Source of the DNA: Chrysoporthe austroafricana
Lineage: Eukaryota > Ascomycota > Sordariomycetes > Diaporthales > Cryphonectriaceae
Assembly (NCBI GenBank): GCA_001051155.2
Contig: JYIP02000008.1
Location: 682,001 to 746,000 of the forward strand
DNA: 64,000 nt
Direction: 5' to 3'
Shown here: positions 23,655 to 35,307 of the stretch, piece by piece
Layout of the letters: each line of letters opens with the position of its first letter
Position numbering within the stretch: position 1 is the first letter of the stretch
The notes under the pieces: model-generated
Told to the model about the DNA's origin: nothing
Database searches by the model: none
The model's input: the letters and a program-made list of their open reading frames with translations, nothing else
Program-made: the position numbers and the translations under genes

Positions 23655-25002
23655 ACACTTTCATACGCATACATACTGTATCATGTTGTACTAATAGATT
23701 ATACTTTGTCACGTGGCTGGTGTTTCGTAGCATTTGTTTTCCTGTGTAAACTGGATTTACGGTGGAGCGCGGTCAATGGAATTTGTCTCCTTCTTTGCGT
23801 GTTGTCAAACTAAGACTGCCTGAGCTGATCCTATGTCTTAGTTCTGTGCCATATTTCTCCAGTTCTAGGCACCGGATATTACTATGCTTCCATGCTCCTA
23901 TGAACTCCTCTACCTGTAGTAAAAACACATTCGACAGCCTTCATGTCTTCAGGCTAAGAATGCTCCTTCACAACTTGTTACCACCATTAATCTTAAAGAA
24001 ATCATCAGAACAAAAGCATAAAAAAATCATGTGTCACATCCGAGTGGTGCCACGATGTATGACATCTAGCAGGACACTCTCATAAACTTTTGTCCTGTCT
24101 ACATACAATATAGTAGCAGTATTTAGCTGCCCAACAGCTAGTTCAAGTGTCATGATCTTGTGTGAGTGGTAAGAAAATTTTGAGACAAATATGGGAGCCT
24201 AATCACCCATGCTTATATTACTTGAAAAGGAAAGCAAAGAATGCTGTTTCTACAGGGTGAGATGTCAAGTCTGCTCTAGAAGCCTTCTATAGCCAAAACT
24301 GATCCAAGCGATTTGAGAAACATTATACTTTACAAGCTCTGCCTCCAACCTTAGTAGCTTCATTTTTCCTTTTAAGGCCAAAAACCGTCCACCTCAGAGC
24401 AGGCACCTTGTTGAGTCTAAATTGCCTGTATTATAGCTGTGGAAGGATGGCATAAACATTTTCACACTCGGCAAGCTCACATATGTACGTATAGACTTTC
24501 CAAAGTCTAGCCTCTTCGTCCCTTCAAGAATTCCGTCCTCCCGCCCACTCCCTCCAAGATACCTAAAACTGTCTAAACTTACCATGCAGGCTTGACCTAT
24601 ATCACCACATCCTGTTCCCCCCCCCCTCCCCTTCATCCCTATGCATAGTACACGTAACAGTGCTCATGCCACCTCTTATCTCTCTCTGCTTGCCTGTTTG
24701 GGAGATCTGGGGTAGATTTTCTCTCTGGCGCATTCAAGGCTCCATAGCCTCTTCTTTCTCGCCGAACAGCTTCCTGTCTGCGTACTCTTTCAGACTACCA
24801 CAATTCAATCGAAAACGGAAAGGCCAAGGGTGCGGACAGGCTTGCTCATTTCACTGGAGCCATCTGGAAGAAATATCTCGAGGCCAAAGTCCGTCTACCT
24901 TTAGACAACTGTTGAGCTTTTGCCCAACACTACTACATCAGCTCCATCTCCGCCGTCGATCACAACTCAATTCTTCCTCCATACACCCAGACTTTCTCAA
25001 CC
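23655..25002. other. Intergenic region, AT-richer
   Basis: 1.35 kb downstream of sac1 with only short open frames and a polypyrimidine run near 24616. The part close to 25002 is the presumed promoter of the next gene. No gene seen. Confidence 0.6.
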
Positions 25003-25788
25003 ATGACCGACATTCCACGTGGGCGCGCCCGAGCGCCCGACGCAGCAACCACCAGCATGCCAGAGAACGCTGAGCAGGGGGAGCTGGAGCTGACCATGTG
25101 GAAGGCCCGCGTGCCCTCGCACGTCCTGCCTCAAAATCAGCTTCGCGCACAAGCTTTCCGTCGCGAGGTCGCTATGGGCTTCAGGCACATCTTGGGCCAG
25201 TGCCGCCTGGCGCTCAAGTACAGCGTGATCGGCTGGCTTGGAACCATCGAGAAGGTGCGTAATGACTCTTTTGCTACGAACACACCACCCGTGTCACAAT
25301 GGCGCACCCAGTCCTCTATCTTCAACGTTTCCGTCCTCGAGTTACCGTCACCCCGGTCGAGACTGCGAGTGTAAGACCGTTTCTAAACTCTCTGCGAAAA
25401 AAAACAGGACAAGATCCCCACCGCCATGGCCAACGCCCCCTCGATCACCGCTCTCAACAGCCGCATCGACAACCTCGACAGGGCGCTCGAACCCTTCTTC
25501 CCGCACCCCTCCGACACCGACTTATCCCTCAGCACCGACACCCTCGCACGCATCGAGTACGTGCGCGACCGGCTCCTCGCCATCGAGCCCGGCGTCAAGT
25601 CGACGCGCCACATCACGCCCATTCTGGAGGAGATCGAGCGCGACGCCCGAGTCGCGCGTATAGTACCACCACAGGACCAGAACGGGTGGGCGTGGAGCTG
25701 GACCTACGACGACTGGTTCCGGTGGGACGCGGACGAGAGGAAGTGGGTGGGCGCGACGCAGGGTTGGAGGGTGGACTATCTGATGTGA
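25003..25788 (+). CDS. Small Trp-rich protein of unknown function
   Basis: Two exons, 25003-25254 and 25408-25788, would encode 210 aa; the 153-bp intron runs GTGCGT to CAG and joins two codons in phase 0. I do not recognise the family. The first half has a basic/aliphatic helix-forming segment (about 35-85, with GWLGTIEK at the junction). The second half has a Leu-rich helix (SRIDNLDRALEPFF) and a strikingly Trp-rich end (WAWSWTYDDWFRWDADERKW). There is no signal peptide or clear membrane span. The Trp/Asp pattern hints at a compact folded domain. An alternative model would start the second half at an internal ATG at 25426, giving 120 aa; the single-gene model is favoured because frame, splice sites and codon bias all continue. 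Confidence 0.6.
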
Positions 25789-26699
25789 GTCATGCGTGGT
25801 CTGGAAGGGAGTCTTGATTGCACGGCTCTGGGGAGTAGCTCTTCTTTACAAGCGAAGTAAATAGACCTTTCACAAAAGGGGGGGGGCGTGACCAAGGCTA
25901 CTTTCGTGAAGAGGCTAAGAGCTCAGACCCGATAGAAATTGCGCTCCATTCTGCGAATTTCGTTCTTTGAGAGACGGGACTCATTGCAATACCAATTATG
26001 TCTTTCCAATATGGTGCAGCTGCACTCCCTAGAGAGGCAATTAGCCCAATGAGCCGTACTGAAGTTTTTCACACCTCCGCATTTTCTGCTTGTGTGGTCC
26101 CTGTTATTGAGTCTTTGCTTTTCAGCATCAAACCAATATGCTGAGACACTGTGAACATTATACCGATGATATAGGGAAAAGAGAAGACATGTATAAAATA
26201 GGACTTCATAGCGCTACAAGTACGACAAAAGGCCATCAAAAGCACCAATGTATAATGAAATATTAACATAAATAAAGGGTGACAGCCTTTCTGATTTTAC
26301 GACTAAGTATTTGATTTTCCAATCCCGTCCCTTGCCAAACTTTCCCCGTGCCACAACCAAGTCCCCACAGCAAGACGCCTTCTATCCAGACAACCTGCGT
26401 ATGTAAAGATTACCGAATTAAGCCAAAGAAAGAATAGTCAAGGAAGAACGAGCCTTTTATGGGTATCAAGGCGCCTGCGAAGTTCCATATCCAAGAGAAG
26501 TACACGAGAACCAATCTGCCTGCTTGCTATGCTCTGGCTTCGGTGATGAGTTGGGAGAAGACAAAGGGAAAGAAATATTGACCCAACTCCGCGGCTATGC
26601 CAAACCGTACACCACGACAACCTGAGAGGAACAAGAAAAAAAAAATCAAGTAAAATAAAATGAAACAGAGGGTTAGCAAGACAGTCGAACGGCTGTTCC
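25789..26699. other. Intergenic region between converging genes
   Basis: 911 bp holding the 3' ends of two genes that point at each other. There is a G-run near 25880 and A/T runs near 26636. No gene seen. Confidence 0.6.
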
Positions 26700-29600
26700 T
26701 CACAGCCAGAGCAGCCACCTCACCCCTCTTACGAAACCCTTGCCGACACCCAGGAAGATTCGAGCGATCATCACTACGAACCACACGTACCACATGAACC
26801 CGACGAGTGCCCACTCAACCGCCAGCCAGCCCGCGCGCCTAACCCAGCGGAACCGTCGCCGGCGCCGCCGAGAGAGCTTATCGATGCCGTCCACAACGAC
26901 CTTCACCTTGAGTCTCTGCCCGTCTACTAGATCCCCGCCGACCTCATCCGCCTCCTCCGCAGCGGCGCGTGTCATAGAACTTAGGTCGAGCTGGATACGC
27001 GCACGGAGTGACTCGATGCGGCCTTCGATCAGCTCCTTCCGGGTGTGGTGCTTGAAGGCTTCCGCCTCAGACTGCCAGTGCTCACGCGAGGAGTGGATCG
27101 CTGTGCGGAGGACGTCAGCTGTCACCGGGAAGAGGTCAGCCTGGGAGATAGGCTGGGAGAGGAACTCGTCGCGCTGGTCATTGGGAGCGAGGGAGGTGAG
27201 TTCGGACCAAGAGACCTTATTGCCGAGGGCCTCGAGCACTTCATTGTTTTCGTTGGAAGCGTTGGAGGGCAAAATGGTAGCTTGGTGGGCTCGGCGGGAA
27301 ATTCCCATGGCCATGACGCCAGAGCTGAGGACCATGGCTCGGAGGCGGGCGACTTCGCGTCTCGAGATGGGAGCGCGCTCGGGTGAAAAGCCCTTCTCTG
27401 CTAAAGAGAAGGGACGATTACTTCTGACACTTTCTGTTGATACCCTACGAGTTTTAGGCAGGCGTATCGAGAGGCTCGGTCGTCTTTCTTCGTTGCTTTG
27501 AGCCTCATGTATGCAGTTCATACGTCCTTCTGAATCGGAAAAGTCCACTCCAGGATCTTTGCTTGGATCAGACGTGTCTGAAGCAATTGATATGTCGATG
27601 CGCGGTGGCCTCAACAGCTCGAAGCGAGTAGACCGATTGCTAGTCGGTTTTGAGAGTGGCGCAGACATGGAGTCGCTGCGGCTATGATTGCCTTTGTGTT
27701 CTGATGAAGGAATAAAAGGTGGCATGACATCCAAGTAATGTCTCGTCTGGCCGGGTCGACCTCTCAAAGAAGGAGTCGGAGACAGCGAATTTGTGTGCCT
27801 ACGCCTGCCGCGGGTTTCATCATCTGATTCCTCGGTTAGCGAGGTTGAAGAGTCAGTGTCTTCTGCTTCAGATTCCTTCTTCCACAGCAACTCGCTCATT
27901 TTCGAAACCCCAGATTTTAGGACGCTATCAATGCGAGGCCCTTTGAACAGGCTTCGAAGACCAGCTCCAGAATCGCCCAGTCGAAGGCTGTTCGTTTTGC
28001 GATGAGATTTGTGACTGTCTCCAGTGTTCCGCGAGGCAAGCTTGACGTCGGGTCCGACAGAATTGGTCCTCGAATGCGATGGCCCCTTTTCGAACAATTC
28101 GGGAGGACTAGAAATCCTGCTCACGGGTTTGATGGCAATATCCGCGGAGCATTCCTTCTCACTCAGCAACGTTGCATGGTACCGCTCTGTAGCTCGGTCT
28201 CGGCTGCGATCTCGGAAGATTTGCTTGACCCTAGACAGCGGATTTCTTGAAGGCGAGCCAGCTCTACTCGATGCTGGTGACAAATCCGCACCAATACCAG
28301 GGATGAAGTAATTGTCTCGGCGCGAGGCTCGAAAGTCAGGTGAATTTGGAGCAGAAGACTCGGAGCCAATGGACATTCTCCGTCCCCGTTGGAATGGAGG
28401 TACCTCTAAGCTCTCTCGACCGCGACGCTGGGGAGAGCTTGTCCTCGATCCAACGACGACACTCTTGTCGTCGAGATCGCTAGCATCAATGCGAGATTCT
28501 CTGCGACTGTGCTGACGGCTGGCTGCCGTTGAGTCTGGAGGTGTGACTTGAGGCTGGCGGACAATGTCCGATGGCCGAGTCTTCAACTGCCTGAGCTCCG
28601 ACTCCTGTGTGAGTTTCAAATCATCTTCTTTGGTCTCTTGAGCTTCTCGGGCCATCATCTCCATCATTTGCTTCTCAAGTATATCCTTATCTGTGTCTCC
28701 AGACATACTTTTCCTGCTGCGTTCTTGGCTATCCGAGTCGGAAGAACTTGACGTAGAGTCGCTCCGGCCTCGAAGACGGCTATGGTGGCGCTTGTCACCA
28801 TGTGCAGCGCTGTGGCGATGGAAACCCCTAATTTCCTGTAACTTCTGGCGGGCTTTCTCACGCGTGCTGCTCGGCCCTTGGTCGAGCTCCGCCTTGTGCG
28901 CCTTGCCGTCACCATAGGATTTTCCAAGATGATCCGCATCATGAGCTTGTTGAAGTGGCGAGGATGTGGTCCCAACTCCAGGCGACGCATCATTCGTGGC
29001 TCGCGACAGGGGCCGGTACAAGTCAGAGTCCTGAGGGAAAACGCGCCGCCAATTTCGATCTTCAACCAGTCTCTTGTGATCATCTTGCTCCAGCCAGTAG
29101 ACGTCCGCTAGCAAATCCGCGGGCTCAATCATCCAGTCATTTCTAGGTCGTTTTGGTTTCACTATCGGAGCTGCAGATCGCGACATGTGGGTAGATGGCG
29201 AAGTGTCCAGGGAGAATACATCTGCGCCGGAGAAAGGGGGGAGAGCTGCGCTTCCTGGTGTTCGAATCTGGCGAGTCGCAACCCACTTGGCGACATCGTC
29301 AACCCAGTCCGTGACCCTGTTCACGTCACCGAAGCCCTGACTATCACCATCGATGGCCTTCCTTTCCCGCGCCCTCACTTTTCGATTCCTGATGTACTGC
29401 AGGGGGTCGTATGGGCGACCTATTTGGCCCGTCGCGTTGACAGTGTCCAGACTCATGGGCATAGAAGGTGAAAGCTCGCTGGTAGGGACCTTGGAGAGCG
29501 AATTCGGTTTGAGTGGCGGTAGCAATTCAAGGACTCGGCGGTACTGCGCGAGAAGTTCCATGTAATCCTTGGCCTTCTGCGCCCTTGCCCACGTTGAATT

Positions 29601-30500
29601 CGAAAAGTTGTATCGATAGCTGCCCTCGGTCTCAAAAGCGGGTTGCAAAACGATAGCTGGTTTGCCACTTGAGACCGCTCTTCGGCTGACTCCCTTTTCG
29701 GGTCCGGGTGAAATCGCCCTTGATGCCCTCCTCTGTTGCTGTAGCTGCTGTTTCAGGGTGCCAGCCACGGTATTATCTGTAGGCAAAGGCGCCAACCTGG
29801 GAGGTACGGTCTGAGACATGATCCTCCTCTGCGCGAGACGCCTACCCTCGCTCAGGTTCAACGCCATGCTCACAATCTGTGTTGAGTCCATGTCCACCGA
29901 TGATGGCGACGAGTGCGAGGAGGGCATGCCCGGGCTGGCTTGGAGCAACTCCTCCGACCTCCTGCCTGTTCCCGGCTTCCTGGGCGGTGTTCCCGGCGAC
30001 TGTCCTCCAGAGCCATCCCCCATCTTGAGCTCTGGTGGTAGACCTAGGCCAGCTCCCAGCTGCCTTGTACTTTGCATATGCTCATGACTGTGTCTTGGCG
30101 TTGTCTCCTTGCCCTTCTCACCTGGCCCCCTGCCTCTGTTCTTCCGGGCGCGAACCTCGTCGGCAGTGGGCTCCTCAAATGGGTCGGAGAGGAGGAATGC
30201 GCCGGTCGACTTGTGCTTGTGCGACTTGTGGCGCCGGCGAGAGGTCCTATGATCCGTCGTATGGCGTTCGCTTGAGTGGGCATCGGGGAGTGGATCGTCT
30301 TGCGAGGGTCGCTGGGCAAGGGTCGCGTCGGTGGTCCAGGTGCTGTTCATGAGGCTGCCGGAATGGCTTGATTCGCCGGTCTCTGGGCTTCCCGGAGCGT
30401 CATTGCGATATCGACCTCGGGACGTGGACGGCGAGGAATGTCGATGCTCAGGGGGCCGTAACAGGTCGTTCTGCTGATGACCGGCATCGTGTTCCGTCAT
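26700..30500 (-). CDS. Large Ser-rich protein with C-terminal membrane anchor, possibly Mtc4-like
   Basis: Single-exon frame of 1266 aa; the frame extends upstream through a TTG, but the first ATG (MTEHDAGHQQ) is at 30500. Most of the chain is disordered: Ser, Arg, Pro, Gln and His-rich, with many potential phosphosites. Two folded-looking conserved blocks stand out: about 305-335 (YMELLAQYRRVLELLPPLKP) and about 390-490 (RPYDPLQYIRNRKVRARE, then NDWMIEPADLLADVYWLEQ). The C-terminal 170 residues hold a helical segment, a run of six arginines, and a hydrophobic Trp-rich segment (about 1223-1252) that looks like a membrane anchor ending in RWLLWL. This layout resembles fungal proteins annotated as maintenance-of-telomere-capping protein 4, but that match is from memory and unverified. 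Family assignment is about 40% sure; existence as a gene is near certain. Confidence 0.85.
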   Translation of the reverse strand: MTEHDAGHQQNDLLRPPEHRHSSPSTSRGRYRNDAPGSPETGESSHSGSLMNSTWTTDATLAQRPSQDDPLPDAHSSERHTTDHRTSRRRHKSHKHKSTGAFLLSDPFEEPTADEVRARKNRGRGPGEKGKETTPRHSHEHMQSTRQLGAGLGLPPELKMGDGSGGQSPGTPPRKPGTGRRSEELLQASPGMPSSHSSPSSVDMDSTQIVSMALNLSEGRRLAQRRIMSQTVPPRLAPLPTDNTVAGTLKQQLQQQRRASRAISPGPEKGVSRRAVSSGKPAIVLQPAFETEGSYRYNFSNSTWARAQKAKDYMELLAQYRRVLELLPPLKPNSLSKVPTSELSPSMPMSLDTVNATGQIGRPYDPLQYIRNRKVRARERKAIDGDSQGFGDVNRVTDWVDDVAKWVATRQIRTPGSAALPPFSGADVFSLDTSPSTHMSRSAAPIVKPKRPRNDWMIEPADLLADVYWLEQDDHKRLVEDRNWRRVFPQDSDLYRPLSRATNDASPGVGTTSSPLQQAHDADHLGKSYGDGKAHKAELDQGPSSTREKARQKLQEIRGFHRHSAAHGDKRHHSRLRGRSDSTSSSSDSDSQERSRKSMSGDTDKDILEKQMMEMMAREAQETKEDDLKLTQESELRQLKTRPSDIVRQPQVTPPDSTAASRQHSRRESRIDASDLDDKSVVVGSRTSSPQRRGRESLEVPPFQRGRRMSIGSESSAPNSPDFRASRRDNYFIPGIGADLSPASSRAGSPSRNPLSRVKQIFRDRSRDRATERYHATLLSEKECSADIAIKPVSRISSPPELFEKGPSHSRTNSVGPDVKLASRNTGDSHKSHRKTNSLRLGDSGAGLRSLFKGPRIDSVLKSGVSKMSELLWKKESEAEDTDSSTSLTEESDDETRGRRRHTNSLSPTPSLRGRPGQTRHYLDVMPPFIPSSEHKGNHSRSDSMSAPLSKPTSNRSTRFELLRPPRIDISIASDTSDPSKDPGVDFSDSEGRMNCIHEAQSNEERRPSLSIRLPKTRRVSTESVRSNRPFSLAEKGFSPERAPISRREVARLRAMVLSSGVMAMGISRRAHQATILPSNASNENNEVLEALGNKVSWSELTSLAPNDQRDEFLSQPISQADLFPVTADVLRTAIHSSREHWQSEAEAFKHHTRKELIEGRIESLRARIQLDLSSMTRAAAEEADEVGGDLVDGQRLKVKVVVDGIDKLSRRRRRRFRWVRRAGWLAVEWALVGFMWYVWFVVMIARIFLGVGKGFVRGVRWLLWL

Positions 30501-33500
30501 CTCGAGCCCTTCTTCACATGCCAAAGAGGTGGCGTGGGCAGCAACAGTGTAGATGCTCTAGAGGTTGTGAGCTGTCAGGGCGAGAGACATCTTGTGCGAC
30601 GGCCGTTGATTTTCTTCCCAGCCGATCTCATGAATCCGGGAGTGTTCTTGTCGATGGAATAGCGGGCCCAAACCAATGTGGTGGTGGATGACGACGAGCC
30701 AAGGAGGATGAAGCGCTGGCTGGCTGGCAAGCTGGTCACCAGTTACCACGGGCAAGTCGTCACAGCTCGACGCCAGTACTGGGTGGCTTGATCCGTGGGC
30801 CAACGCACTTGTCACATGTACAGGAAGGATGCTCCGGACGCGGTGCCTAGGTAGGGAAAGCCGTGTCGCAGTTGGCTGGCAACGACAGGTCAGCCGGCGT
30901 GTTGTGGTATAGTGTTGCGTAAAGGGGGGGCAACTTTTGGATGGGGTTGGGAAGCCTTAGTGCAACGTCGGAGACTGTTTGGGATAGCCCAGTACTGCCC
31001 CAGTATTGCCCCAACATTCGAGCACTTTAGACCTAGGGTTCTAAGGGCTCTAGAGGCCCTAAAACCCTGGCGTGCGTTGCTGTCAGATGTCATCCATGCG
31101 TCCATGTGCCGTCTCTTCAGGCCCTACCATAGCGTGATCTGGGGACCCCACTTGCCTACCCAGGTCCTGGCCAGGCACTCTCAGAGTCACATGTGTTTTC
31201 CTACCTCCTGTTATAGTACTCGCATGCTATGTACTAGGGATCCCATCAATCATCAATCCTATCCAGGAATACAATCTACCCACAAATACAGAACACTAAC
31301 TAATCAATAGTCAATAATCTTCAAGCAAAGCTTCACATAAGAGATCACTCCTTTAGAGGCGGTCCTACCCCATACATTTCAACGTTCAGCATCGATCTCA
31401 GTCGTCTTCTTCGAGAGCTACCTGGGCACGCATGCTGTGACCTCTCTTTGGTAGGTCTACCTATTTTCACGTCTACGTCACCGTGGAGATCAATTCATCC
31501 CTTAGAGATACCCTGGCTGGATTGCGCAGCAATATGAGCTCAATGCCCCTTCATTCAAGATGGCTCGTGGTCATGTCCAGCTAAATGAACATGATTGCTT
31601 CTGCAAGCTCTCAAGCCTGCCAGCTATATATGCGCATTCTCCTTCCATCTTTCCCAGATACAGATTGAGTCCACAAGGGGACGCCCAACTCGAGCTTTGG
31701 CGTAGAGGGAGGTTCGCAATAGTCGCAGACCGAGATTGCGCTTGAGAAGCACTCAGGGTAGGTTGTGTGTGTAGGGGGGGGTTTTTTTTCTTTTTCTTTT
31801 GTTTGCGTTTTAGGCATCCTCTGCTTGCTGATTTTACCGCCTACGATCGCCTAATAAGTATCCTCGCACACACGGCGCCCCTTCATGTCGGGCGCACTTT
31901 TGAGGACCGCGCGTTGGAGATATTGTCGTAGTTGTTCATCATCGTGAAGTGCGAGCTGCTTCTCAAGACCGCCTACGTCTTACTGAGCACCTGCGACAGA
32001 ATCATCTACCACCGCCTGCACTCGTACTTGAAATGAGGTAGACCGTCGGTCCATTAGGGCTCCCAGCCGCACCGGTCGCGCGACGTTTGCTTGGTGGATT
32101 GTCATGTCACTAATGCGTGACGAGAAGTGGATGTAGGGCAATGTACGAGGAGAATCATAGTAGTTGTGAAGGCCATTGATTTGTACCGGTAAGTAATAGA
32201 ATTCTGGGCTTGCCACAGACTATGACGAGTGATGCGTATGTGGTCGGGCTACACTCTTTGCAGTCCGTGAGAGGGTTACCAGGAGGATGTGGACGACTGG
32301 TGATCCCGAGTAGGCGCTTGAGGGAAAACCCTTTCACGACCCAGTAGGATATAAAACATAGTGAAGAATTAGACCGGCCGTTATCCTCGAGGGACGCAGA
32401 CATGCCTGGACTGAAACACGCAGATGTTTATGGAAGAAAGAGTGTAGGGCCCTTTCACAATTTAGAGGCAGAGGCGTGAGATGCTTCGGTCTATACGACT
32501 CCGAATGTCTTCGCGCCGGTGCCCAACGAGGTGAGAGGGAGCTGACGCTTCACAATCATACACATTGTGGTGATCATGCCTGGGATGACCAGGTGACGGG
32601 TCGCACGCGATGTTCTGCCTATTAAGGAAGCTAAAGTACAGCCCGGTTACTCCACTGATATTTTCCGGCTCCGTCCTCTTAAGTGTCGGAAGATCTGACT
32701 TGGAATCGAACGACGGACTTGGCCACTTAGTCAAGATACCTTGGCACCTTGGGTCGCGGAGGCATCGTCGCATTCACCCCCACATTCCGCTAATCAACCT
32801 CGGGACAAAATGCGCGCTCTGGGCATTGTACAAGGTGGTGACTGAGGGTTAACGTCATGCATTCAGCTACCAAGGAACGCACATGAACCCAGTTCGAGGC
32901 CGCGTGTTTAAATTTCACGGATATAAGATGGATGGATGATATCCCGTGAGGCCTTTGACACTTTGGGTTCCTTGCATTAGATGACGTCTAAATGAAGCGA
33001 TGGATTTCTACAGAATTCTAAAAAATCGTTGCAATTGGCACTTCGGCGGCCACGCTATCGACCCACTGGATGCTCAGCCACGACGCAGAGCCGAGAGCCT
33101 TATTATCGCATCGTCAGCAATAACGTGAGGCGGCTGCATGCCATCGCTGGCACCGGCCGGGGAAGCGCCGGTCTTACCAAGCAGAACCAAGGTTGTTTCA
33201 GAATCAGGCACCGGCTCTTTGGGACGCGCGGGGACGGCGTGGGGGAAGTCGTATCGCCGACACGGGTGTTCATCCAAGGAGGCGGTGCTTAACGCCGTTA
33301 ATATCTCGGAACTGCAGATCCCTCGCGCGTCAGCCGCGCGCGCCCTAGGGGCTGCCGTGGGGGCTCCACCGGCTGCATCTTGCGATGCCCGCATTACTCT
33401 GAGGTATGTCGCATTCGTGGGCCTAGCAGTGCCCCTTTCTGGCAGCCCAGGGATATCGCACAAAAAAAATAGCAGACCTTGGCCACGGTGAGCCTGTCGC

Positions 33501-35307
33501 CGATATGTCCGAGCGACTTTGTCCGTAATGTATGGAGAGGGTTCCCTACGGTGAGCCCTGTGATTTGGCGGTGACCGAGGTGAACGTGCCTATTGCCTCG
33601 TGGACCACTAGGGTAGTTTGTTTCCAAGGCTACCTAGGTATCCAATGAAGATGCTGCTGTTTGTTTCTAAATGCGCACAGAAGGTCGGCATCCACGCAGA
33701 TACCACGTAATACCATGTATGGGGGCACGGCAGCAGATCTTAATTAGCAACAATGCCTAGAATGCTCTGCTGTCCGCTCGCTGCTGCATAATCAACTACA
33801 AACCACTGCAGAGACAGAGAACATAGGACGGGCTCATCAATCACTCAGGTTTGGAACCTACAACACGAATGAGATCCCGGTGGCTCGCGCGGGATGTCTA
33901 AATAAGTTTAAATGAAATCGGCTGTGGGCTTCGTACCGGGATCTATGCATAACGTGCGGCAGCCATAAATTGTAGGGAAATCAGCTCAGGAGTCAGGGTG
34001 TCTGCGAGAAACCACGTGCATGCACGGCAGTTGCCTCCACGCCCTGGTACCGCCATGTTTAGTCACATGATAAACCACATAATAAACCACACTCACCAGC
34101 AATCACGCTCTCCTCAGAGAAGGCGGACTCATTAACGGCAAATCATTGTCGGATTAAATGAAAGCTAGCCTTTTTTGCAATCTGGCAGCCAGAACAGCTT
34201 TGAACACCAAGGATAAGAGATAGAACTGCTTCCTTAGCGTGAGAGAATCTGTGACGGTTGATCTGCGAGATTTTTCCGGCCCCTGGATGTCGAGGTATGG
34301 GGCTGAATAACTCGGAGCCGTGTTCTTTTGAGGGGGGGGCGTGTCCCTGTTCCTTTCGCTATTTGTTCTGGAGTCCCTGAACCCACCGTGTCGTCATTCT
34401 GCGTCTTCCCCGGAGCGCTTACCTACTCCAGGTAGTGAACTGCCGAGGAGGGCTCCGTTGCTGACACCAACCATCTTCCGTTCTCCTGTCTTCGTGCCCT
34501 TGCGCTGCGCCACGGCCCCGTAGCTGATTCGGAGCTCCCTTGGCCAGTCAGAGGACTGTCATTTCTCTACGGCAGTTATGACGCAGCGTACACGGCCCGA
34601 TTGATGCGTGGCATAGGCAGTCCCAACTCGGTGATAAGATCAATGCCGCACTGTTCTTATCCATGGCGAAGACAAGACGCCGGCAGGGAGGGCGAGAGGA
34701 GCTGAGGCTATTGCAATTTGGAGCTCCTTGATTCGTCGTGATACCGTTCGACGATCTGCACAGCACTAGAGCAAGTCCGACCGACTGCTCCGGTATCAAC
34801 ATGGGCGGCTATGGGGTCTTGTCCCTTTCAGGTATGCCCCCGGATTCTCTATTTCGCTTGTCAAAAGTCTTCGATACATTTGGGTTGGGACACCGAACTG
34901 CGGCGCATAGGTAGTCGGAGGCATGCGTACATTCAGAGGCTGAAGCTGCCAATTTCGTGTGCTTAATAAGTTTGCATATTCGTCACTGCGGCCAGGACGC
35001 CTAGCCACAATATACTGGGTAGCACTGCTTATGAATGATCCACATGGGGACCCATCCTTCATCTTGGCCGGGGGAGACACTATGAATCGCAGCGAAACTT
35101 CTCCGAGGTGTGCTCGGATGTTGTCGGTGGAGGCGAGTTGGATAGTATTCAGGGAGCCTCGAGGGGGATATATACCAAGCTTGACCCGATCATGAAGGAG
35201 ATCTTCCCCGGAGAAACATCATTCGCTTCTTGTCGATCAGATCCGCCTCGTTTGGAGTCTTGTAACCTCGATTGTTCGGACGGAAAACAGCAATCCAGAC
35301 GACGATC
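30501..35307. other. Long gene-poor gap
   Basis: 4.8 kb without a supportable gene. Open frames are short and contradictory. Some GC-richer islands (33130-33470 and about 34540-35080) have slightly protein-like frames with no recognisable domain. It contains an imperfect palindrome at 31033-31070 preceded by two near-repeats of CAGTAYTGCCCC. The last few hundred bases serve as promoter of the secreted propeller gene at 35308. Confidence 0.6.
31033..31070. repeat. Imperfect 38-bp palindrome
   Basis: Arms pair around a centre between 31051 and 31052, with AGGGTT at 31035-31040 opposite AACCCT at 31063-31068 and inner arms around CTCTAGAG. There are about four mismatched pairs. It follows two near-identical 12-mers (CAGTACTGCCCC and CAGTATTGCCCC) at about 30991-31014. 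It could be part of a small transposon or simply a hairpin. Confidence 0.6.

Noticed and set aside
33138..33491. GC-rich 117-codon frame in the gap left of the propeller gene
   Set aside because: No domain, no intron partner and equally open on the other strand.
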